Assembly: GCA_002415025.1 (NCBI GenBank)
Contig: DIBR01000002.1
Location: forward strand, 15,309 to 79,308
Reading direction: 5' to 3'
Source of the DNA: Spongiibacteraceae bacterium UBA5047
Lineage (GTDB): Bacteria; Pseudomonadota; Gammaproteobacteria; Pseudomonadales; Spongiibacteraceae
DNA length: 64,000 nucleotides
In this document: piece by piece, positions 51,846-59,275 of the stretch
How positions within the stretch are numbered: the first letter of the stretch is position 1
Layout of the letters: each line of letters opens with the position of its first letter
Notes under the pieces: generated by a model
Database searches by the model: none
What the model saw: the letters and a program-made list of their open reading frames with translations, nothing else
What the model was told of the DNA's origin: nothing
Position numbers and translations under genes: made by a program

Positions 51846-53480
51846 GTGAAACAGGTGCCGGATCGCAATATTGCAGCACAATCATTCAGCACTTTGGTGC
51901 GCGAAGGCGCAGCGCGGTGGCCAAACAGCGACGTGCTGGTATTCGACGGTTGGCGCTTAAGCTACGCGGAACTGGAGGCGGCCTCGGCGACTCTGGCCCG
52001 AAAACTGCTGGCAGACGGCGTAGGCAAAGGCTCGCATGTTGGTTTGCTGTTTCCGAATTCGCCGGCGTATCTCATCAGTTTGATGGCTCTGGGCCGCATT
52101 GGCGCAGTTGTCGTTCCCCTGAGTACTTTTTCTACCGCTGCAGAACTGCAGGCGCTGATTGCTCACGCTGACCTGAGCGTGCTTATTGCTGCCGATACTT
52201 ATCTGGGCCACAACTATGTCGCCAAGCTGGAAGAGGCCTTCCCCGGCATGAGCGACAGAGACATCGCTTTGGCGCAAGCGCCGTATTTGCGGCGGTTGTG
52301 GATATGGGGTGACTCGCCACCGTCGTGGGCGCGCAGCGCCTGCAGTTTCGATCCGGACGCAAGTGTGTCCGAGGCGCTGCTGCTGGAAGCTGAAGAACAC
52401 GTGTTCCCGGCCGATACGGCAGCGATTATTTATACCTCAGGCAGTACCGGCGAACCCAAAGGTGTTATTCATACGCAGGGCAACTTGCTGCGCCAGTCCA
52501 TCAAACAGTCGGACGATGGTGACTACCGTTTTGGCGACCGAATTTTTACATCCATGCCCTTTTTCTGGGTGGGTGGGCTTACCTACAAATTACTCCCGGC
52601 GATGCAGGTCGGTGCCTGCGTTCTCGGCACCGCTAATGGCGCTGCCGACGCCATGCTTGATTTTATCGAAAGGGAAAAAGTGACGCTTTTTCTCGGCTGG
52701 CCTTACAGCGCCAAAGCGCTTGTAGCGTCGGCAGATTTTGAACAACGCGATTTAACCGCCCTGCGCGGCGGCAATCTCTATGCTGCGCTGCCGCCGGCGT
52801 TGCGGCCACCCGATCCGACGCTGGTGATTGCCGGCCTGGGCATGACCGAAACCGCTGGCCCCCATACCTGTGGCCAGCGCCGCTGGGTGGAACCGGAGCT
52901 GCGCGGTTCGGTTGGGTGGGTAGCTCCCGGTATGGAGCACCGCATTGTGAGCCCGGAAACGCTTGCCGAGGTTGAAGACGGTGAGTTAGGGGAACTGTGG
53001 GTGCGCGGCGATACGTTGATGACCGGATTGTACAAACGCAATCCCGCGGAGGTATTTACTGCCGACGGCTGGTATCGCACACGCGACCTTGTGATTCGTC
53101 GCAAAGGCCATTTGTTTTTTGAGGGCCGACTGGACGATATGGTTAAAATCCGCGGCGTTAATATCGCGCCGCGTGAAATTGAAACGGCGCTGCTGCAGAT
53201 GGACGGCGTTGTTTACGCCGCCGTCAGCGGTTGCGGTAACGATACATCGGCGACGGAAAAAGCACTCGCCGCTGTGATTTACACAAGCCGGGACAATTGC
53301 TCTGTGACGGAAGTGCAAGCGTTTTTACGGGAGCGCTTGTCTGCCTACAAGGTGCCCAGCGTCTATAAAATTTTGCCTGCGCATACCATACCGCTGCGAT
53401 CCAGCGGAAAAATTGATCGGCTCGCACTGCTGCAGGAATTAGAGCAAGCCCTGGACCCTCAGGAGAGTAAAACAGCATGA
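51846..53480 (+). CDS. Class I adenylate-forming acyl-CoA synthetase
   Basis: A 544-aa AMP-binding ligase. GTG 51846 is the most upstream sensible start; it lacks a good ribosome site. The frame has no better start before the conserved AAQSFSTLVREGAARWP region. Motifs: IYTSGSTGEPKGVIHTQ near residue 195, GLGMTETAGPH near 330, WYRTRDLV near 407, GRLDDMVKIRGVNIAPRE near 427 and LRSSGKIDRLAL at the C-terminus. It overlaps the next gene by 4 bp (ATGA). It is the second ligase of the operon, probably for a different intermediate. Confidence 0.88.
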   Translation: MKQVPDRNIAAQSFSTLVREGAARWPNSDVLVFDGWRLSYAELEAASATLARKLLADGVGKGSHVGLLFPNSPAYLISLMALGRIGAVVVPLSTFSTAAELQALIAHADLSVLIAADTYLGHNYVAKLEEAFPGMSDRDIALAQAPYLRRLWIWGDSPPSWARSACSFDPDASVSEALLLEAEEHVFPADTAAIIYTSGSTGEPKGVIHTQGNLLRQSIKQSDDGDYRFGDRIFTSMPFFWVGGLTYKLLPAMQVGACVLGTANGAADAMLDFIEREKVTLFLGWPYSAKALVASADFEQRDLTALRGGNLYAALPPALRPPDPTLVIAGLGMTETAGPHTCGQRRWVEPELRGSVGWVAPGMEHRIVSPETLAEVEDGELGELWVRGDTLMTGLYKRNPAEVFTADGWYRTRDLVIRRKGHLFFEGRLDDMVKIRGVNIAPREIETALLQMDGVVYAAVSGCGNDTSATEKALAAVIYTSRDNCSVTEVQAFLRERLSAYKVPSVYKILPAHTIPLRSSGKIDRLALLQELEQALDPQESKTA

Positions 53481-55327
53481 AAACCAGATTTCATATCTTT
53501 GTTGTGGCCTTACTGTTTGTTCTGTCGGCTGCGAGCGTGCATGCAGTGGCGCCGGACGGTCCGTTTTTCTACGGCCATATCAGTGACGACAAGGGGCCAT
53601 TGGCTGGCGCTATGGTCACCTTCTATCACGGAAAGCCGGTACACAGTCTTACGGTTTTTAGCGATGAACAGGGCCGCTTTCTAAGTCCGGCCCTGCCCTG
53701 GAGCGAGGGTTATAGCCTGCGGGTACGGCGGGTTGGCTGGAAAGATTTGCGTCGGGAAAAACTGCAGGCAAGGCCCGGCGGCACCAAACTGCAATTTCAG
53801 CTGGAACGTGAAACAGATTTTGCCAAAGTGGCGGCAGTTATGCCCGGCAACTACTGGATGAATCTGGTACTTGCGGAATTTGAAGACGACACGCTCAAGC
53901 GCGAGTTCAAGCAGCAGTGTACTTATTGCCACCAGCAGGGAACACCGCTTACGCGGGTAGAGCGCTCGCGGGAAGACTGGGAAGAGGTCATTCTGGACAT
54001 GGGCCGCCGCGGCGCCATTATCACCAATGCATTGCGAGAGCGCCTGCCGGATTACTATATGCGCGCTTACGACAAGGCGAAGGCGCTGGAAAAACTGGCG
54101 AGGTTTCAGTCTGACAATGGCCCGCTGCCAGTCCCTTCACCACAAGCGCGCAAGGCGGTGATTGAAGAGTGGGACCTTGGTGGTAATACCTCCAATCAGC
54201 ACGACGTGATGATCTATCCGCGTGACGGTTCGGTTTGGACGGTGGACGGCCCGATAGACCAGTTGCATAAACTGACGCTCGACAATAATCCTGACGGCGA
54301 ACGCACCAGTTATGATGTGCCGCGCGGAGACCACAAACCCGGCGGTGTGTACTGGCGTATGGAAAAGAAATCCGAAGCCGGGCGCGAGAACAATTATCTT
54401 GCGCCGCACTCCTTGCAAACCGCTCCCGATGGCCGCATCTGGTTAACCTTGCCCAAGGGTAACCAGCTAGCAGGTTTTGACCCGAAAACAGCGCAATGGG
54501 ATATGGTCGATCTGGAGCAGGGTATCAACCCGCACACACTGCGCTTTGATGCAAAAGGACGACTTTGGTACACCATTACTGCCACCAACCATGTTGGTAT
54601 GTACAACCCGGAAACCCGGGAGCAGAAGTTTGTGCGGCTGGAATCGCCGGACTTGCTCACGGCGATTACCCTGCGCCTGACGCCCTTCTTTATTCGCAAT
54701 GCGCACTGGTTTGACCTTGAAGATCGCTCCGCCAAAATGGACGGGGTGAGCATGCCCATGCCTTATGGCATTGATGTTAATCCGGTTGATGGCAGCGTGT
54801 GGTACAGCCAATTGAATTTTCGCCATATTGGACGCATTGACCCGGATACCCTGGAGCTGGATTCGATAGAAACGCCTTTTGATACCCCGCGTCGTTTGCG
54901 CTTTGACTCAAAGGGCGGCTTGTGGATTCCGAGCTATACCGAAGCCACTCTCAACTACTACCAGAGCGAGACCAAAAGCTGGAAAAGCTGGCAGTTACCC
55001 ATTGAGCCCATCGGATCGGCAACGCCCTACGCGTTGTATATTGATCAGCAAACTGATCAGGTGTGGATCTGCGGCACGGCCAGCGACACCATGCTCCGCT
55101 TTGACCCTGTGAGCGAAGAGTTTACGGTTTACCCCATGCCCAACCGCGTGACCTATACCCGCGAGATCGATTTTGATGCCGCGGGCAATATGTGGACTTC
55201 GCACTCCAATGGCCCGGCCTGGCATGTGGAAAGCGGTATTCCCAAAGTCTCACGGATCGACCCCGACGGCGCACCGGATATCGAGGCCTCTGGCCTGTTT
55301 ACTAAAGCCGCGACTGCTGCGAATTGA
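53477..55327 (+). CDS. Periplasmic cytochrome c / Vgb-like beta-propeller protein
   Basis: A 616-aa exported protein with a signal peptide (VVALLFVLSAASVHA). Residues 30-115 look like a carboxypeptidase-regulatory/CNA_B beta-sandwich (GHISDDKGPLAGAMVTFY). A single c-type heme motif, CTYCH, lies at 148-152. From about residue 230 a streptogramin-lyase-type (Vgb) beta-propeller follows, with repeated units such as HSLQTAPDGRIWLTLP, HTLRFDAKGRLWYTI and RRLRFDSKGGLWIPS. Vgb-fold repeats here more likely form a binding propeller than an antibiotic lyase. The next gene, 2 bp later, encodes a PQQ dehydrogenase lipoprotein without heme, so this protein could be its electron acceptor. Confidence 0.85.
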   Translation: MKTRFHIFVVALLFVLSAASVHAVAPDGPFFYGHISDDKGPLAGAMVTFYHGKPVHSLTVFSDEQGRFLSPALPWSEGYSLRVRRVGWKDLRREKLQARPGGTKLQFQLERETDFAKVAAVMPGNYWMNLVLAEFEDDTLKREFKQQCTYCHQQGTPLTRVERSREDWEEVILDMGRRGAIITNALRERLPDYYMRAYDKAKALEKLARFQSDNGPLPVPSPQARKAVIEEWDLGGNTSNQHDVMIYPRDGSVWTVDGPIDQLHKLTLDNNPDGERTSYDVPRGDHKPGGVYWRMEKKSEAGRENNYLAPHSLQTAPDGRIWLTLPKGNQLAGFDPKTAQWDMVDLEQGINPHTLRFDAKGRLWYTITATNHVGMYNPETREQKFVRLESPDLLTAITLRLTPFFIRNAHWFDLEDRSAKMDGVSMPMPYGIDVNPVDGSVWYSQLNFRHIGRIDPDTLELDSIETPFDTPRRLRFDSKGGLWIPSYTEATLNYYQSETKSWKSWQLPIEPIGSATPYALYIDQQTDQVWICGTASDTMLRFDPVSEEFTVYPMPNRVTYTREIDFDAAGNMWTSHSNGPAWHVESGIPKVSRIDPDGAPDIEASGLFTKAATAAN

Positions 55328-55329
55328 TT

Positions 55330-57321
55330 ATGCGGCAGTTTGCCGGTCTGGTGTTGATACTGGGCGTGGTGCTGGTCAGTGCCTGCAGCCCGCCACCGCC
55401 GGTGGATGTCAGCAGCCCGATAGCAGGTTGGCCGGTGTACGGTGGTGATGCCGGCGGCACACGCCATTCTCCCCTTACGCAAATTACGCCTGACAATGTG
55501 GGCCGCCTGGAAAAGATTTGGGAGTATCACACCGGCGACTACCCGGGTGCCCGCCCGGAAGCGGGCAAAACCTCCTTTCAGGCAACGCCGATACTGGATG
55601 AAGACAAACTCTATTTTTGTAGTGGTTTGAGTCGCGCCTTCGCCATCGACGCCGAAAGTGGTGAAGAAGTATGGGTTTACGATTCCGAGCCCAATCTTGA
55701 TGAGGCCTGGAACCGTACCTGCCGTGGGTTGGCGCTATGGAAAGGTGAGCAAGACGGCGGTGTTTGCAATCGCACCCTGTATATGGGAACCATTGATGGC
55801 GCGATGGTGGCACTCGATGCGGACACCGGTAAGCCCTGCTCAGAGTTCGGCAAGGCAGAAGGGCAGTCCGGACGAGTGAGTTTACTGCGGGGCATTGGCG
55901 AAACCCGCCCCGGCGAGCTGTATATGACGTCGCCGCCGGTCGTGGTCAATGATGTGGTGGTGCAAGGTTCGTTGGTGGGTGACCATCGCCGTATTGACTC
56001 TCCCGGCGGCGTCATTCGCGCTTACGATGTGCGCAGCGGTGAATTGCGCTGGGCTTTTGACCCCGTGCCCGAGTCGGCACCGTCTCCCGCAACGCTCGGC
56101 GCGCCGAAAGACCAGTGGTATCACCGGGGCACTCCCAATGCCTGGTCAATCTTTTCGGTGGATCACGAGCGCAATCTGATTTTTGTTCCCTTTGGTGGCG
56201 CCGGCCCGGACTTTGTTGGTGGACACCGGCGGCGTTTTGGCTTTGATCTGGATTTTTATGCCAACGCAGTGGTGGCGCTTGATGCAACTAACGGAAAGGT
56301 TGTGTGGCGCTTTCAAACCGTGCATCACGACTTATGGGATTACGATATTGCCTCCCAGCCTATTTTGATCGACCTTGAAAAGGACGGACAACGCATTCCG
56401 GCACTGGCGCAAACAACAAAAATGGGGCACCTGTTTCTACTTAACCGGGAAACCGGCAAGCCCATTTACCCGGTAGAAGAGCGCGCCGTACCGGGCTCGG
56501 ATCTGCTCGACGAATATACCTCGCCGACACAGCCTTTTCCGACCTTTCCGCAACCGCTACACCCCGCCGGAGTGAAGGCAGATGAAGCCTGGGGCTTCAC
56601 GTTCTATGATAAAGGCGAGTGCCGAAAGCTCATCGAGGGGCTGGATAACAAAGGCATATTTACTCCGCCGAGCCTGCGCGGTGCCTTGCACTATCCCGGC
56701 GTTGCCGGCGGCTCCAACTGGGGTTCGCTGGCCTTTGACGCCGACCGGCAAATTGCGGTGCTGCCGCAAAACCGCGTGGTGTCGGTTAACCGCCTGATCA
56801 GGCGCGAGCAATACGCGGGCATGGCGCGACAGGACTTGCGCGGTCTGGGCCTGTCGCTCAATGAGGGCACACCGTATCTGCTGAGCAGTGAAGTCTTGCT
56901 GTCGCCTCTGGGGGTGCCGTGTATCAAGCCTCCATGGGGTGTGCTGATGGCCGTGGACTTGCGCAGCGGGAAAAAGCTGTGGGAAATTCCGTTTGGAACG
57001 ACCCGCGACATGGTGCCGGGCCTGAGCGCGCTGCCCTTCGGTTTGAACTTTGGCTTGCCACACGGCGGCGGTCCCATCACCACGGCCAGCGGAGTGGTTT
57101 TTATTGGCGCATCGCTGGACAATTATCTGCGCGCCTACGACGTAAGCAGTGGCGATGAATTGTGGCGCGCACGCCTGCCCGCCGGTGGTCAGGCTACACC
57201 AATGACCTACCGTCTGACCGAACAAGGCAGACAGTTTGTTGTGATAGCAGCGGGCGGTCACGCCAATATGCGCACCAAACTGGGCGACAGCCTGGTGGCC
57301 TTTGCACTGCCGGACGGTTAA
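55330..57321 (+). CDS. PQQ-dependent dehydrogenase, lipoprotein, glucose-dehydrogenase type
   Basis: A 663-aa quinoprotein. The lipobox LVSAC near residue 19 predicts membrane anchoring from the periplasmic side. The eight-bladed propeller carries typical W-motif repeats (GGDAGGTRHSPL, AIDAESGEEVWVYD, LDATNGKVVWRFQTVHHDLWDYD, VDLRSGKKLWEIPFG). The TCRGLALW segment and the WDYD pattern resemble soluble domains of membrane glucose/quinate-type dehydrogenases, without the five N-terminal helices. There is no C-terminal heme domain. It oxidises an alcohol, aldose or cyclic alcohol in the periplasm and should pass electrons to the cytochrome protein encoded just before it. Confidence 0.9.
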   Translation: MRQFAGLVLILGVVLVSACSPPPPVDVSSPIAGWPVYGGDAGGTRHSPLTQITPDNVGRLEKIWEYHTGDYPGARPEAGKTSFQATPILDEDKLYFCSGLSRAFAIDAESGEEVWVYDSEPNLDEAWNRTCRGLALWKGEQDGGVCNRTLYMGTIDGAMVALDADTGKPCSEFGKAEGQSGRVSLLRGIGETRPGELYMTSPPVVVNDVVVQGSLVGDHRRIDSPGGVIRAYDVRSGELRWAFDPVPESAPSPATLGAPKDQWYHRGTPNAWSIFSVDHERNLIFVPFGGAGPDFVGGHRRRFGFDLDFYANAVVALDATNGKVVWRFQTVHHDLWDYDIASQPILIDLEKDGQRIPALAQTTKMGHLFLLNRETGKPIYPVEERAVPGSDLLDEYTSPTQPFPTFPQPLHPAGVKADEAWGFTFYDKGECRKLIEGLDNKGIFTPPSLRGALHYPGVAGGSNWGSLAFDADRQIAVLPQNRVVSVNRLIRREQYAGMARQDLRGLGLSLNEGTPYLLSSEVLLSPLGVPCIKPPWGVLMAVDLRSGKKLWEIPFGTTRDMVPGLSALPFGLNFGLPHGGGPITTASGVVFIGASLDNYLRAYDVSSGDELWRARLPAGGQATPMTYRLTEQGRQFVVIAAGGHANMRTKLGDSLVAFALPDG

Positions 57322-57322
57322 A

Positions 57323-58894
57323 TCAGACGGCCCGCTCGCGACCCTGCCAATAGGCATCGCGCAGGCGTCGTTTGTACAATTTTCCGTTGGGGTCGCGTGG
57401 AAGCTCGGTGACAAAATCGTAGGATCGCGGCAGTTTCATTTTTGCCAGGCGCTCCTGCAGAAAATGTTGAAGCTCGGCCTGCAGCGCGTCGTCGGCGGTC
57501 GCGTCGGCACACAGTTGCACGACAGCCTTCACCTCTTCTCCCCAGTCGTCGTTGGGAATACCGAACACAGCGCAATCCAGAACAGCCGGATGCATGATAA
57601 GCACATTCTCCACTTCGGCGGGGTAAATGTTGGCGCCGCCGGAAATGATCATGTCGATTTTGCGATCCGATAAAAACAGAAAACCCTCTTCGTTCAGGTA
57701 ACCAATATCGCCTAGCGTAAAATAGTCGCCCTTGCGATTGGCTCGGGTTTTCTCCGCATCGCCCTTGTACTCGAAGTCCATGCCGTCCATGATTTTCAAA
57801 TAGACGCTGCCGGGGCTGTTGGGCGGAAGGTCTGCTCCCTCGTCATCAAGTATGCGCAGGCCGCTCGACGGTGGCGCCTTGCCGACGGTACCGGGATACT
57901 TCAGCCAGTCCTGCGGCGTACAGATGGCGCTGCCGCCTTCGGTGCCCGCGTAGTATTCGTAAATGATAGGCCCCCACCAGTCGAGCATGGCCTGTTTGAC
58001 GGCGGGTGGGCAGGGCGCCGCTGCGTGAATGATGCTGCGCAGCGAGCCGAGCTTGTGTTGCCTGCGGCGGGTGTCTGGCAGTTTTAACAGGCGGGTAAAC
58101 TGGGTGGGCACCATATGGCTGGTGGTAACGGCAAAACGCTCAATATCAGCAAGCATTTGCGCCGCGTCCCATTTATCGACTACCACGACACAGTGCCCGA
58201 GATGAAGGGAATTGCCGGCCCAGCTGGTAACCGCCGTATGGTAGAGCGGCGAGCCGCAGTAGTGAACATGACCGTCTTCGGGGCCGATGTTGAAGGTGTT
58301 GCCCAGCATCGACGGCATGATGCTGTAGAGCAAGTCGGGTGACAGGTCGGGTAAGGCGCGTTTAACCGCCTTGGGGCGGCCGGTGGTGCCGGAAGTGTAG
58401 TTCATAACCTGACCGGCGCGGCGCTCGGGCGGCGCGGTGGCGGGTTGGCCGGATTTCAAGCGGTGGTAGCTACCGAAACCGGGAATATCGCCAATCGCAA
58501 AGCAGTGACATTGACGGCCGGCGTTTGCGCTATCTGTGGTAGCGTTTATTGCGGTGGTCTTCAATTTCTCATGAGCAATAAAGACCCGCGCGCCGCTGTC
58601 CCGAAGAATGTATTCGATTTCGGGCGCGGCCAGGTGCCAGTTAACAGGCACCAGATACAGCCCGATCTGGATGGTGGCCAGATACAGCTCAAAGCTCTCG
58701 ACCGAGTTGGGTGCGGCTATGGCCACCGCGTCGCCGCTCGTGAGTCCCAGATCGCGCAGCGCGTGAGAAAGACGGTTGCTCTCGGCCAGCAGTTCACCGC
58801 GGCTTACGCGGCGCGGCGCAGTGGCCTCAGGCGCGATGAGTGCAGTTGCAGCGGGGTTGTTATGGGCAAAATGCCAGAAGCCCAGATTATTCAT
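57323..58894 (-). CDS. Class I adenylate-forming acyl-CoA synthetase
   Basis: A 523-aa AMP-binding ligase of the FadD3/FadD19-like size class. Motifs: MNYTSGTTGRPKAVKRA near residue 168, YEYYAGTEGGSAI near 312, YFTLGDIGYLNEEGFLFLSDRKIDMIISGGANIYPAEVE (in parts, residues 395-433) and the C-terminal RDPNGKLYKRRL. The stop is 1 bp from the stop of the PQQ gene (convergent). Its promoter region, shared with the TonB receptor, has two operator copies. It would activate an imported acid. Confidence 0.9.
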   Translation of the reverse strand: MNNLGFWHFAHNNPAATALIAPEATAPRRVSRGELLAESNRLSHALRDLGLTSGDAVAIAAPNSVESFELYLATIQIGLYLVPVNWHLAAPEIEYILRDSGARVFIAHEKLKTTAINATTDSANAGRQCHCFAIGDIPGFGSYHRLKSGQPATAPPERRAGQVMNYTSGTTGRPKAVKRALPDLSPDLLYSIMPSMLGNTFNIGPEDGHVHYCGSPLYHTAVTSWAGNSLHLGHCVVVVDKWDAAQMLADIERFAVTTSHMVPTQFTRLLKLPDTRRRQHKLGSLRSIIHAAAPCPPAVKQAMLDWWGPIIYEYYAGTEGGSAICTPQDWLKYPGTVGKAPPSSGLRILDDEGADLPPNSPGSVYLKIMDGMDFEYKGDAEKTRANRKGDYFTLGDIGYLNEEGFLFLSDRKIDMIISGGANIYPAEVENVLIMHPAVLDCAVFGIPNDDWGEEVKAVVQLCADATADDALQAELQHFLQERLAKMKLPRSYDFVTELPRDPNGKLYKRRLRDAYWQGRERAV

Positions 58895-58972
58895 GTATAC
58901 ATTCCGGCGTCAGAGGCTTGAGTGGCTGGGCATTCCGGGTTCCTGTCGGGAAAACGGTCGAGGATTCAATAG

Positions 58973-58982
58973 TAGTGTACTA
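58973..58982. promoter_or_regulatory. Operator copy 5 (TAGT-GT-ACTA) before the minus-strand CoA ligase
   Basis: Core TAGTGTACTA in AATAGTAGTGTACTAATAAT, 79 bp before the start of the minus-strand CoA ligase and 206 bp from copy 6. Confidence 0.62.
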
Positions 58983-59178
58983 ATAATTGAAGTCAAGCGG
59001 CCCCTGCATGGGCACCGAGGCTTGTCCCGGATACGGCTCGGCAGGCTTCAGGGCCTTGATTTTGTTGACTTTAAAATGGATGTGGCAGGAAATAGTGCGT
59101 GCTCCGGCTCACCGGCACAGCCGGAAGAGCAGGGGGTTTGGGGCTAAAAAGCGCAATAGTTGCGCAGCGGTTTTTAAT

Positions 59179-59188
59179 TAGTATACTA
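59179..59188. promoter_or_regulatory. Operator copy 6 (TAGT-AT-ACTA) before the second TonB receptor
   Basis: Perfect palindrome TAGTATACTA in AATTAGTATACTATC. Within it TATACT (59182-59187) could be a -10 box, with TTGCGC (59160-59165) as -35 at 16 bp spacing, so a bound repressor would block the promoter. ATG of the receptor is 88 bp downstream. Confidence 0.65.
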
Positions 59189-59275
59189 TCTGTTCGTTGC
59201 CTTCGAAGAGAGGCACGCCATGCGACTGAGGCTGGCACAAGGCTCCGTCGCACCGTTGCAATCGGAGTTATAACA

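Noticed and set aside
53477..55327. Streptogramin B lyase (virginiamycin resistance)
   Set aside because: The propeller is Vgb-like, but the protein has a signal peptide, a heme site and an extra beta-sandwich domain and is coupled to a PQQ dehydrogenase.
56557..57414. 285-codon minus-strand frame
   Set aside because: Antisense to the PQQ dehydrogenase and overlapping the CoA ligase end; low-quality composition.
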